From the NCBI GenBank assembly GCA_933228675.1, contig OW121741.1, positions 59,619,363 through 59,683,362 of the forward strand: a DNA stretch of 64,000 nt, in the 5' to 3' direction. This DNA is from Stomorhina lunata. Lineage: Eukaryota > Arthropoda > Insecta > Diptera > Rhiniidae. Under the pieces are notes generated by a model. The model did no database searches, was not told the DNA's origin, and was given only the letters and a program-made list of their open reading frames with translations. The translations under genes and the position numbers were made by a program. Shown one piece after another: positions 38,197-49,018 of the stretch (the stretch's first letter is position 1; every line of letters starts with the position of its first letter).

Positions 38197-39016
38197 AGCA
38201 TCTACAATTGGAAGCATCTTTTCTGCATGGTTTATCTGGTCTATCGAACTTTATTAAATGTTCGTAAAATAGATATATATCATAGCTACTACCTAAATTC
38301 TGATGCATTCGGCAGTATGTGGTAGATATAATTTAGTGTTTAAGCAATATTTCAGGTGTTTTGATCGGCAATGATGAAATTCAGGGTGGGACGATATCCT
38401 AAAATTGTGTGTAAAATGCATACCTTCCAGGAGTTCCATAAATCTGATTTTAGCAGACAGACACACTTCATTTATCTTAATTTTGTGTCTGACTTTTGAA
38501 CATTATGATAACATTTCAGAATGTATTATATATCAAATTATAGGGTATCTTCCTAGGAAGTACAAAAATGCAGCTAAGTACATGATATCCGTTCAAAACC
38601 TACTTATGTATGTGTGTATCTCATATATCAACGAAAATTAAAATATTTTTAATTGCAATTGGGAGAAATCCGTTCACGTTTGACAATTGCTCCCGTATAA
38701 CTTCGCCTAAGGCAATTTCTTAGTAGGTTATAAATGACTAATAATAATAGATGCGATGATGACATTTAGTATAAAGACGATGTACAATATCGTTATTCAG
38801 GGCGATAGCGCCTAAAATAAACTTTCTAGAGGGAGAACATTTGACAAAAGTATTTCTGATCTCTTGAAAAGTTGGGTATTGAAAATGGGCGAACTCGGTT
38901 CAGATTTAGTGAAATATCCATATAACCCCGACCGGGAACCACTCTAATACTGATAAATTAAATCACATTATAATTGCACAAAGAACTAGAGCAAAATTTT
39001 TGACACATCCATCGGG
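38197..39016 (-). mobile_element. Family H, rearranged fragments
   Basis: A short left-half piece ('gaagcatcttttctgcatgg') is joined at about 38290 to a larger minus internal piece, running from 'ctacctaaattctgatgca' to 'gacacatccatcgg'. The copy resumes after the Jockey element at 42316. Confidence 0.5.
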
Positions 39017-39560
39017 TCGGGTATACTTATTAAAGAGCGTATTGGGCACTACTTATATTGTGACTGTAGTGAGGATTATATTCAAGCAACAACAATCTGT
39101 CTTAGACTTTTGTCGCAACATGGTGATTTCATCAATATAGATCAATACATGAAATTTTACAAATCATTGGGACCACGTTTCCTTGCAGCCGAGACTGATT
39201 ACTCCAAAAAGTCGTGTCTTGTTTAACACAATTTCAAAAATGAATTTGGATGTGATATCAACCGGACAACCCACTTACTGGCCCAGCGACCCAAACAATA
39301 TCCCGGAAGTTTTCGATTTCGGTGTTACGAAAGGCATTCGTAGAGAAATGATTAAAGCTGAATCTTCATTTGTCCTCAGACCATTCGCCTACTATTATAA
39401 CCCTTTCAACATCCGAAGGAATTCCATCCCCACGTGAAAATATATCATAAGTAAGCACCAAAGTAAATTGGCTGAAATTTAAAAAATATCTTGTCCGCAT
39501 TACACACCTCTACGTATACCGGAAAACATCGACTTCGCTATTAGAGATTTCGAAAGCAAT
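39017..39560 (+). pseudogene. Jockey ORF2 endonuclease remnant
   Basis: Frames switch several times. Readable pieces are IKERIGHYLYCDCSEDYIQ, KFYKSLGPRFLAA, then LITPKSRVLFNTI and STGQPTYWPSDPNN with FGVTKGIRREMIKAESSF, and finally NWLKFKKYL. HPTYWPSD/GQPTYWPSD and the later block are characteristic of the Jockey AP-like endonuclease, which nicks target DNA. The catalytic SDH box is not intact, so the domain is dead. Confidence 0.7.
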
Positions 39561-39574
39561 ATTAAATTGGCTAT

Positions 39575-40432
39575 TTACCATGCTACATTACCCTCCAAAC
39601 AACATGCTACATTAACCCCCTGTCAACATGTGTCAATAAATCCGCGGCAACTTGCTGAATCAGGCCCCACACAACATGCTGACTTTGAATTTCCCCCCAT
39701 TAATATGCAACACTACCTCCCAGGAAACATGATGCTTTTTGCTCCATCCAACATGATACATCCCACTCAACAACAGCCTACTTTATCCCCCGTCCACGTT
39801 GCCAACATCACACTGTGCAGTGATGCACCCCCCGGATAAGTTATCCGTTATTACCCCGTCAACAGACAACTATATTACACCAGCAACATGCACCATTATC
39901 CCCTTCGCATCATGCTACACTAACCCCCCAACAGCATGCTGCATTTTCCTCTTTACAACATGCTGTCTTACCCCCCGCCAAGACTCTGTTTTGTTACACG
40001 ATTACATGCCACACTACCCCCAAATCAATACACAACCTCTCCTCCCAGATAACACGCTGCTGTATCCCCTAGACAACTTTCTATACCACCCCCCTCTACA
40101 ACAGTCTACATTACCCACTCTATCAAATTTGGTAGCGCCCACATGGCAAGGTTCTCCACATTTACCCCATCAGCAGGTCACAATAACACATCAGCATCAT
40201 GATGTATTACCCCACAGGCATCACGCTACATTATCCCCTCATCAACATACTGCATTGCCCCCCGAACAACATACCATACTAAACCCCCAGGTTGGTCAAC
40301 ATACTGCTTCATCCCACAGTCAATATGCTTTATTACCCCCCAGCAACATTTTGCACTACCCCACCGGCTTCACACCACCACACAACAGATTTCATTTCCC
40401 CCCAATCAAGTCAGTTTTAACAGAATTTATTT
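39575..40432 (+). repeat. C-rich degenerate minisatellite inside Jockey ORF2
   Basis: This is about 860 bp of imperfect units of roughly 21-27 bp with the theme CAACATGCTACATTACCCCC. It is much richer in C and lower in G than its neighbours. Open frames of 90 and 211 aa across it (HATLPP/QHTALPP-type heptads) are by-products of the repeat. Jockey sequence resumes at about 40435 with VERLLSDKRRAR. Confidence 0.75.
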
Positions 40433-40434
40433 AG

Positions 40435-41841
40435 CCGATGTCGAAAGGCTTTTATCTGATAAAAGAAGAGCAAGAATGGCAACTTCATAGATCCCCCTAA
40501 TCGAAAAACAGATTGCAGACTTGTACAAAATTATTAAGGAAACTTTTGGAAGCTCGAAGAGATGAATCCATGAAAACTTATCTGGAAGGATTAGATGAAA
40601 CCCCGCAATCAGGATATTCGTTATGAAGAGCTGCTAAAAGTCACAAAAGACCTATCATGCGTAAACCCTCTTTAAGAAATACAAATGGAGGCTTTGCAAA
40701 AAGTGACTCTGAAAAAGGTGAACTGTTTGCTAATCACTTAAAATGCGTATTTACCTCCAAATGCATCAAATAATACAGTGGAATTACCTCCGGTTGAAGA
40801 GCGACATGGTACAAATATTATGTTTGAAATCCAAGAAGTCGTTAAAACTATACACGATTTGAACCCAAACAAAGCACCAGGATTTGACAAAATAAGTAAT
40901 AAAATGCTTAAAGAGTTACCACTAGTAGCAATAAAATCAATTCAACTTATTTTTAATGCTATTTTAAGCTTGAAATATTTTCCCACAAATTGGAAGGTTT
41001 CTTTAATAACCATGATTCCTAAGCCAGGAAAAGATCATACAAAAGTAGAATCATATAGACCTATAAGCTTACTATCCAATATGTCTAAACTTTTTGAAAA
41101 ACTATTGGTGACCAAAATAATGCAAATTCTGGATGAAAGAGGATGAATTCCAAATCATCAGTTCGGGTTCAGAAGAAAGCACAGTACAATCGAACAAACT
41201 CATCGAATCGTTACCGCAATACGAACGGCTCTGCTCTTTTTATTGGTGTATCCCAAGCATTTGATAAAGTATGGCATGACGGTTTAATTTATAAATTGAA
41301 AAAAATTTTCCCCGAAAGTGTATATAAGCTTCTAGTTAGCTATCTGGCCAAACGTAAGTTTATACTTAAAGAAGGAGATTTCTTAAGCACGCCGCAACCT
41401 ATAAAAGCCGGCGCACTCCAAGCTAGTATACTAGGTCCAATATTATATGTAATATACACCTTTGATATGATCACAAATATAAATACATTAACATCCACAT
41501 TTGCAGACGATATTGCCGTTTTGAGTACTCAGGAACACCCATTCGAATCATCTCGGCGTCTACAGACCCATATATCTCATTTAGAAGAATGGCTGAAACA
41601 GTGGAAAATTAAAGTAAATGAACAAAAGTGCGTTCACATCACCTTCACTCTACGGAGGGAGACGTGCCCTCCAGTTAAAATAAATGGCCAAATTATTCCC
41701 CACCAAACAGAAGTGAAATACCTTGGAATTCACTTGGATAGACGGCTTACGTGGAAAAGTCATATAGAAGCTAAACTTACTCAAATTAAACTTCAGCAGA
41801 AATTAACTGGCTTATTGGTAAAAATTCTAAGCTTGGCCTAG
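40435..41841 (+). pseudogene. Jockey ORF2 reverse transcriptase, copy A
   Basis: After a short disrupted linker, the frame from about 40778 encodes NPNKAPGFDKISNKML, MIPKPGKDH and SYRPISLLSNMSKLFEKLL, up to a TGA at 41144-41146. Read-through continues IPNHQFGFRRKHSTIEQTHR. A shift then leads to VSQAFDKVWHDGL, which holds the first palm Asp. The next frame has GALQASILGP (family norm GVPQGS) and FADDIAVLS, the active-site box, with VKYLGIHLDRRLTW in the thumb. It ends at 41841. A premature stop and frameshift make it non-functional. Confidence 0.85.
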
Positions 41842-42315
41842 ACCGCAAAATTCTTCTATACAACTCTATAATTAAGCCAATTTGGTGTTACGGAATTCAG
41901 CTGTGGGGTACTGCCTCTGAGTCAAATATTGAAAAAATCCAAAGGCGACAAAACAAACTTTTAAGAATAATTACTGGCGCACCGTGGTATATTAAGAACT
42001 CAAATTTACGCAAAGACCTTGAAATCCCATTAGTTTAAACTGAAATAGCAAAGAGTGTTGTGAATTATCTTAATAAATTAGCATGTCATCCTAACCCACT
42101 GCTCGAAACATATTAAATGGTCGCGGCCATGTCCGTCTCAGAAGGAGAGATACTAGCGACCTTTTCAGCACGGATTTTTGGAGTAGAAAGGAACAATCCT
42201 ACAATTATGTGGTTCATAATTGGACTTTCATGATTAATTTATTTTAGATTTGTAAACTTATTGTTAGTTCATTAGGAAATGAAGATTCAATAAATAAAAA
42301 TAGACGAAAAAAAAA
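41842..42315 (+). pseudogene. Jockey ORF2 C-terminal remnant and 3' UTR
   Basis: After the shift at 41841 another frame reads IKPIWCYGIQLWGTAS and RRQNKLLRIITGAPWYI, matching the C-terminus of the better preserved copy at 63.2 kb. The 3' UTR ends in AATAAAAATAGACG and A9. Confidence 0.7.
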
Positions 42316-42453
42316 TAGTTAACTAACTTCAGATTAATAAGTAAATCTTCAATAACTTTTCCGACAAAGCTGATACCCATCCATTCAAAAGCTATATATT
42401 TCACGTATGTATCTGAAACTAAGAGTGTATACCCTTTAATCCTTAAGCTACGG
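42316..42453 (-). mobile_element. Family H fragment downstream of Jockey 1
   Basis: Minus-oriented 'ttaactaacttcagattaat' to 'aagagtgtataccctttaat' resumes the copy that Jockey 1 split. Confidence 0.5.
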
Positions 42454-42803
42454 TCGCATTGATTAAACATTTAACCGAAATTATCAAATATTTGATCCTC
42501 GTAGTCTGACCACAAAATATTTTTGAGGTTCAAACAAGAAACATGTTGATTTGAACAAAACAAAATCATTTGCCAGCAAATAAAAATTTTCCTAATGTGA
42601 CCACGCAAGATCAAATATTTTATTAAATTTTGATCAAATGATTATTTAATCGTACAAAATTTTTGTATCATCAAACAGGGGCAAATAACAGCTGAGCATG
42701 TGTATTGTTTACTATTCAAACAGAAACAACAACATCAAATATGAGAAACAACAACATCAAATTTGAGAAACAACAACATAAAATTTGAGAAACAACAACA
42801 TCA
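42454..42803. repeat. Unclassified insertion with 'aacaacatcaaa' array
   Basis: This is about 350 bp inserted in the minus family H copy, beginning 'ctacggtcgcattgattaaa'. It contains 'aatgtgaccacg' in opposite sense to 'ggtcgcatt' and ends in four imperfect direct repeats of 'gaaacaacaacatcaaat'. It recurs at 45279-45628 through the tandem duplication. It could be a decayed MITE. No coding is seen. Confidence 0.4.
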
Positions 42804-43065
42804 ACTAATCAAGAACTTTTACTAGTTGGATAATTCGTACGAATAAAAGTCAACAACCCTCACTGGGCACTGTGTTTTTGGGTTGCATGCCAGAGTACTT
42901 AATCTTCATCAAATCTAAGGGCATCTACATTTTGAAGCATCTTTTCTGCATGGTTTATCTGGTCTATCGAACTTTATTAAATGTTCGTAAAATAGACACA
43001 TGTATCGAAGCTACTGGCTGGCTTAAATAAGCATTCTCTACTTGTAGTCTAGTAATCATTATCAC
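42804..43065 (-). mobile_element. Family H fragment
   Basis: Minus-oriented 'cactgggcactgtg' and 'gaagcatcttttctgcatgg' blocks. The sequence is cut at 'attatcacaaaag', the junction with the duplicated Jockey unit. In the last unit the uncut version continues 'attatctttcacaaaggg'. Confidence 0.5.
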
Positions 43066-43479
43066 AAAAGACCTATCATGCGTAAACCCTCTTTAAGAAA
43101 TACAAATGGAGGCTTTGCAAAAAGTGACTCTGAAAAAGGTGAACTGTTTGCTAATCACTTAAAATGCGTATTTACCTCCAAATGCATCAAATAATACAGT
43201 GGAATTACCTCCGGTTGAAGAGCGACATGGTACAAATATTATGTTTGAAATCCAAGAAGTCGTTAAAACTATACACGATTTGAACCCAAACAAAGCACCA
43301 GGATTTGACAAAATAAGTAATAAAATGCTTAAAGAGTTACCACTAGTAGCAATAAAATCAATTCAACTTATTTTTAATGCTATTTTAAGCTTGAAATATT
43401 TTCCCACAAATTGGAAGGTTTCTTTAATAACCATGATTCCTAAGCCAGGAAAAGATCATACAAAAGTAGAATCATAGAA
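43066..43479 (+). pseudogene. Jockey ORF2 RT, short partial copy
   Basis: This matches 40645-41058 without visible difference through MIPKPGKDHTKVES. It then ends at a junction where 'agaatcat' recurs, and the third unit starts at 'catgcgtaaaccc'. Microhomology at both joints suggests replication slippage or unequal exchange. Confidence 0.8.
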
Positions 43480-45140
43480 TCATGCGTAAACCCTCTTTAA
43501 GAAATACAAATGGAGGCTTTGCAAAAAGTGACTCTGAAAAAGGTGAACTGTTTGCTAATCACTTAAAATGCGTATTTACCTCCAAATGCATCAAATAATA
43601 CAGTGGAATTACCTCCGGTTGAAGAGCGACATGGTACAAATATTATGTTTGAAATCCAAGAAGTCGTTAAAACTATACACGATTTGAACCCAAACAAAGC
43701 ACCAGGATTTGACAAAATAAGTAATAAAATGCTTAAAGAGTTACCACTAGTAGCAATAAAATCAATTCAACTTATTTTTAATGCTATTTTAAGCTTGAAA
43801 TATTTTCCCACAAATTGGAAGGTTTCTTTAATAACCATGATTCCTAAGCCAGGAAAAGATCATACAAAAGTAGAATCATATAGACCTATAAGCTTACTAT
43901 CCAATATGTCTAAACTTTTTGAAAAACTATTGGTGACCAAAATAATGCAAATTCTGGATGAAAGAGGATGAATTCCAAATCATCAGTTCGGGTTCAGAAG
44001 AAAGCACAGTACAATCGAACAAACTCATCGAATCGTTACCGCAATACGAACGGCTCTGCTCTTTTTATTGGTGTATCCCAAGCATTTGATAAAGTATGGC
44101 ATGACGGTTTAATTTATAAATTGAAAAAAATTTTCCCCGAAAGTGTATATAAGCTTCTAGTTAGCTATCTGGCCAAACGTAAGTTTATACTTAAAGAAGG
44201 AGATTTCTTAAGCACGCCGCAACCTATAAAAGCCGGCGCACTCCAAGCTAGTATACTAGGTCCAATATTATATGTAATAAACACCTTTGATATGATCACA
44301 AATATAAATACATTAACATCCACATTTGCAGACGATACTGCCGTTTTGAGTACTCAGGAACACCCATTCGAATCATCTCGGCGTCTACAGACCCATATAT
44401 CTCATTTAGAAGAATGGCTGAAACAGTGGAAAATTAAAGTAAATGAACAAAAGTGCGTTCACATCACCTTCACTCTACGGAGGGAGACGTGCCCTCCAGT
44501 TAAAATAAATGGCCAAATTATTCCCCACCAAACAGAAGTGAAATACCTTGGAATTCACTTGGATAGACGGCTTACGTGGAAAAGTCATATAGAAGCTAAA
44601 CTTACTCAAATTAAACTTCAGCAGAAATTAACTGGCTTATTGCTAAAAATTCTAAGCTTGGCCTAGACCGCAAAATTCTTCTATACAACTCTATAATTAA
44701 GCCAATTTGGTGTTACGGAATTCAGCTGTGGGGTACTGCCTCTGAGTCAAATATTGAAAAAATCCAAAGGCGACAAAACAAACTTTTAAGAATAATTACT
44801 GGCGCACCGTGGTATATTAAGAACTCAAATTTACGCAAAGACCTTGAAATCCCATTAGTTTAAACTGAAATAGCAAAGAGTGTTGTGAATTATCTTAATA
44901 AATTAGCATGTCATCCTAACCCACTGCTCGAAACATATTAAATGGTCGCGGCCATGTCCGTCTCAGAAGGAGAGATACTAGCGACCTTTTCAGCACGGAT
45001 TTTTGGAGTAGAAAGGAACAATCCTACAATTATGTGGTTCATAATTGGACTTTCATGATTAATTTATTTTAGATTTGTAAACTTATTGTTAGTTCATTAG
45101 GAAATGAAGATTCAATAAATAAAAATAGACGAAAAAAAAA
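43480..45140 (+). pseudogene. Jockey ORF2 RT, copy B
   Basis: Almost identical to copy A, with the same TGA (43969-43971) and the same later frameshifts. The active-site box is FADDTAVLS, the common Jockey form, where copy A has FADDIAVLS. The poly(A) lies at 45132-45140. Confidence 0.85.
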
Positions 45141-46206
45141 TAGTTAACTAACTTCAGATTAATAAGTAAATCTTCAATAACTTTTCCGACAAAGCTGATA
45201 CCCATCTATTCAAAAGCTATATATTTCACGTATGTATCTGAAACTAAGAGTGTATACCCTTTAATCCTTAAGCTACGGTCGCATTGATTAAACATTTAAC
45301 CGAAATTATCAAATATTTGATTCTCGTAGTCTGACCACAAAATATTTTTGAGGTTCAAACAAGAAACATGTTGATTTGAACAAAACAAAATCATTTGCCA
45401 GCAAATAAAAATTTTCCTAATGTGACCACGCAAGATCAAATATTTTATTAAATTTTGATCAAATGATTATTTAATCGTACAAAATTTTTGTATCATCAAA
45501 CAGGGGCAAATAACAGCTGAGCATGTGTATTGTTTACTATTCAAACAGAAACAACAACATCAAATATGAGAAACAACAACATCAAATTTGAGAAACAACA
45601 ACATAAAATTTGAGAAACAACAACATCAACTAATCAAGAACTTTTACTAGTTGGATAATTCGTACGAATAAAAGTCAACAACCCTCACTGGGCACTGTGT
45701 TTTTGGGTTGCATGCCAGAGTACTTAATCTTCATCAAATCTAAGGGCATCTACATTTTGAAGCATCTTTTCTGCATGGTTTATCTGGTCTATCGAACTTT
45801 ATTAAATGTTCGTAAAATAGACACATGTATCGAAGCTACTGGCTGGCTTAAATAAGCATTCTCTACTTGTAGTCTAGTAATCATTATCTTTCACAAAGGG
45901 ATCTAAGGTAGCGTCAATTGGGTTCTAAAACTGACGCTACCTTAGACATCAGCCACCTGCCCAACCTAACCTTTGGGTCCAAACCTATTCTAGATATTGA
46001 CGTCATCAAAAAAACTTTTCATTTTCCGACACTTAATTTTAAAGACTCTTTGCATATAATACTAGTGTAACCAAAAAGAAAAGAAAATTAATATACATAT
46101 CAAGCATTTGTGTGGAGCTCAACTAATTCAGTAATCAGAAACTATACTATTAATATATTCTTACGATTTTGTACTTTACTTTTGGAATATACCAATCTTA
46201 CTTGTT
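45141..46206 (-). mobile_element. Family H copy (with duplicated insertion), left end
   Basis: This is the minus-oriented flank of copy B. It contains the 45279-45628 insertion and continues past the duplicated unit to a degraded left end ('aatataccaatcttacttgt', about 46190-46206) that has lost its hairpin. A local stem-loop (15-bp stem tctaaggtagcgtca, 45901-45945) is present here and not in other copies. Confidence 0.5.
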
Positions 46207-46490
46207 CAATATATATTTGTCTTCTTCTTTCGTTTTTCCCTATAATAATATGAACTATACCGTTGTCTACCTTTAGCGGTAGACAACACTGGTTGGTGTA
46301 TGTACTGTAAATATAATACAGAGCAAAAGACCCAATATACTACCCTGTAGAACTCCATCAACAATTTTCATAGGGAAAGAATATTCACCCTTTGATCGAA
46401 ATCGGGATGTTCTATTGGACAAATCATTTTTTAGGAGTTTGTGTGTACAGGCTGGTTATCATGGAGTTTAAATAATCTCTGATTTAAATA
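46207..46490 (-). pseudogene. Jockey-type RT fragment between two family H left ends
   Basis: The minus strand reads LSNRTSRFRSKGEYSFPMKI and VDGVLQGSILGLLLCIIFT. This is the RT palm motif around G(V)PQGS of a Jockey-clade LINE that differs from the other two. The fragment stops within the region before the FADD box. It is flanked by family H left ends in head-to-head arrangement. Confidence 0.65.
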
Positions 46491-47194
46491 ACAAGTAAGA
46501 GTGGTATATTCGGCTTTGCCGAATCTTGGATACCCTTCACCAATGGTGTTGCAAAAGTACTTAATATAATTCCTAGCAAAATTTGGTTATACTAGTATTA
46601 TATGCAAAGAGTCTTTAAAATTAAGAGTCGGAAAAAGAAAAGCTTTTCGGTGGCGTCATCATCTAGAATAGTTATGCACCCAAAGGTTAAGTTGGGCAGG
46701 TGGCTGATGTCTAGGGAAGCTTCACTTGGGTTCTAAAGTGGTCCCTTTGTGAAAGATAATGATTACTAGACTACAAGTAGAGAATGCATATTAAAGCCAG
46801 CCAGTAGCTTCGAAATAAAATAGAAACATATTTTACGAACATTTAATAAAGTTCGATAGACCAGATAAACCATGCAGAAAAGATGCTTCAAAATGTAGAT
46901 GCCCTTACATTTGCAATAGCACATCGATTTGATGAAGTTTAAGTATTCTGGCATGCAACCCAAAAACACAGTGCCCAGTGAGGGTTGTGCATTTTAATTC
47001 GTACGAATTATCCAACTAGTTCTTGATTAGTTATGTAAAACTCTGAAGTTAGCGGACTGATTTAGGTCAAAGCTTTAACAATGATAAGCCTTAAAATAAT
47101 AGGGTATACACTCTTAGTTTTAGATACATACGTGAAATATATAGCTTTTGAATGGATGGATATCGGCTTTGTCGGAAAAGTTATTAAAGATTTA
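46491..47194 (+). mobile_element. Family H copy, left part
   Basis: The complete left end with hairpin is at 46491-46530. The copy runs to 'attaaagattta', where the transposon at 47195 interrupts it, and resumes at 49860. Confidence 0.65.
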
Positions 47195-48257
47195 CGGTCT
47201 TATGTTAAAAAAAAATCTTAAATATTGCTTAAAGAACACGTTAGTTACCAAATACTTTAAGGCTAACAAACGATTGTAAAAAAATAGTATCCCAAAACAG
47301 TTCTTTAACTAATGAATACGTCAAGTCAATTTTAAATGTTAATGCTGGCAACATCGTCATTCTCTCTTGTCTCTTTATAGTTAAATACACAAAACAACGA
47401 ATTAATTATTCATTGTTTCCTCCGGGTAGTCGAATTTCTAAATAATGTTTTGTATGTTTTTAATATAAAATAACATTTTTCTTCTTTTCTTACTGTAAAA
47501 TTATGTTTATGTTATATAAAAGCATAAACTAAACACATTTATAATACAGTAAAATAATAAATAGATAAATCTTTACTAAGGGTTTAAACCGATTATTTAA
47601 AAATCAAGTACTTTTAACTCATGTTGAATATATATACATCACTACAATGTTTTTTGTAAATTTCATTACCTATGTCTGTTTTTTGTTAAAAACACGAATT
47701 TTTTGTTAAAAATTAGAATTTGTATTATCAATTTCTTTGAAAAGTTTGGTTTTAGTATGTAAAATAGAGTATGAAATATCATGGAAATTATATTTCATAA
47801 ATTCCCCACCCCCGAAACCTTTTATATGATAAAAAATAGCAAATTAAAAAAAAAGGTGCCCGGACATAACGCCACACGGACATAACGCCTAAAAAAAATT
47901 TGGGCCTTATGACCTCTGTTTAGGCGGTCAAAACGCCCAAATTCATTTTGGGTGTTGTGGCCGCCCCCAAAACGGTCAGAAAGCCCACTGGGCTTTCTGT
48001 CCGTTTCTGATATGTGAAATAAAACGAGGAAAATTACAAAATAATTCAGAAGTTCATTCAATAATTACAAAATAATTCAAAAATTCATTGAATAATTAGG
48101 GAAAATTCACATATGTACATATACTCAAGTATACAAATTAAATATAAATGTCTTCCACTTGCCCAACAATTTGTCGGCAAAATGGGCATAGCGTAAGGGT
48201 TCCGGTTTCTTCGTGTTTTTTTTTTGAATTTCGTTGAAACATGGACGACAAATTTTA

Positions 48258-48317
48258 GCAAAAATGGGGTTTTGAAAAAAAAATCGCGCGATTTTTTTTT
48301 CAAAACCCCATTTTTGC
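48258..48317. repeat. Perfect 60-bp palindrome
   Basis: The 30-bp arms gcaaaaatggggttttgaaa... meet at the centre ...tcgc|gcga... with no loop. An outer interrupted pair (tggacga 48242-48248, tcgtcca 48330-48336) extends it. It lies inside the MULE, downstream of its ORF. It could extrude as a cruciform or form an RNA hairpin. Confidence 0.85.
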
Positions 48318-48388
48318 CTGCGGCGCTATCGTCCACACCATTTTTTCCACTTTATACTATCCACAATTACTATTCATATCTTACATAT

Positions 48389-49018
48389 TTATATTAAGTA
48401 TAATTCAAAATACTTTATGATTTTAATACTTACATGTCTTTGATATCCAAAGTAAATTATAAGCAATTGCTTATAGCCGCACGATGGTACAACTGCAAAT
48501 GTGGCATCCACTAAATAATGTCGACCAGCAATTTCTACATCTTTGATAATATCTATCATGGGTAAGGAACAAAATAAGGTGTATGCAAACTCTGTCTCCA
48601 ATATCGTAGTTTGGTAAAATGATTGTTTCGGTACGCTGTCGCACATGCCATATTCAATCATATTGTTGCTGTTCTTGAATATGTCAATAAAGTCTTGAGG
48701 CTTCTGTGGCGCCTTTGGCATTGCTGCTGATTTAATTCTACGCAAGTTGCGTTGCATTTTTTTGTACACTACGAGTTGGGCACTATCCTTTGCTTTTCGG
48801 CATTCAGCATTGAAAACATTGCGAACCATGTTTACCTGTAGAGTTGGCCTCGCCATTTCTTCCTTTATTGCATTTTTTAATTGAAAGCTCTTCATTTGCT
48901 GTTCTTGCATGGGGTGTTCTCCATGGATGGCATTCGAAATGAGCTGGGTGCATCGTTCTCTATTTACAATATGCAGAGATGCCTTGCAGCCTTGTTGGTA
49001 GCATATGTACCTTTTCAC
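48389..49018 (-). pseudogene. FLYWCH zinc finger / MULE transposase, N-terminal part only
   Basis: The 209-aa frame begins RYICYQQGCKASLHI and continues to IHGEHPM, a FLYWCH-type C...C...H.H finger. A helical linker follows. The transposase core starts VEIAGRHYLVDATFAVVP and SCGYKQLLIIYF, whose Asp is the first catalytic acid of MULE transposases. The frame then ends, so the second Asp and the Glu are absent. Full transposases of this type are much longer. The element is thus a deletion derivative. The upstream exon or start lies beyond 49018, which begins within the finger. Confidence 0.7.

Larger units (their letters stand above)
39017..42315 (+). mobile_element. Jockey-clade LINE 1, 5'-truncated and degenerate
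   Basis: The ORF2 remnant runs in order: endonuclease fragments, an inserted C-rich repeat, then RT and C-terminal region, with an AATAAA-type signal and A9 tail at 42307-42315. The left flank ends '...cacatccatcgg' and the right flank starts 'tagttaactaac'. In intact family H copies about 70 bp lie between these, so the target was deleted on insertion instead of duplicated. The 3' part and its flank are tandemly duplicated downstream. Confidence 0.8.
40645..45900. repeat. Tandem segmental duplication of the Jockey 3' half plus flank
   Basis: Unit A (about 40645-43065, 2421 bp) is followed by a short partial unit (about 43066-43479, about 410 bp), then a full unit (about 43480-45900, offset 2825 from A). 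The units include the Jockey 3' half, its poly(A), the family H flank and the aacaacatcaaa array. This is therefore DNA-level duplication and not separate retrotransposition. Only a few substitutions separate the units (for example 41457/44282, 41515/44340 and 41818/44643). Confidence 0.85.

Noticed and set aside
39567..40434. 90- and 211-aa frames with His/Pro-rich heptads
   Set aside because: They are by-products of the C-rich minisatellite. There are two overlapping frames of equal quality and no start context, and they lie inside a disrupted LINE.
45901..45945. Stem-loop with 15-bp stem as a regulatory hairpin or terminator
   Set aside because: It is probably a local inverted duplication inside a decayed family H copy. 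It is unique to this copy and has no adjacent gene.
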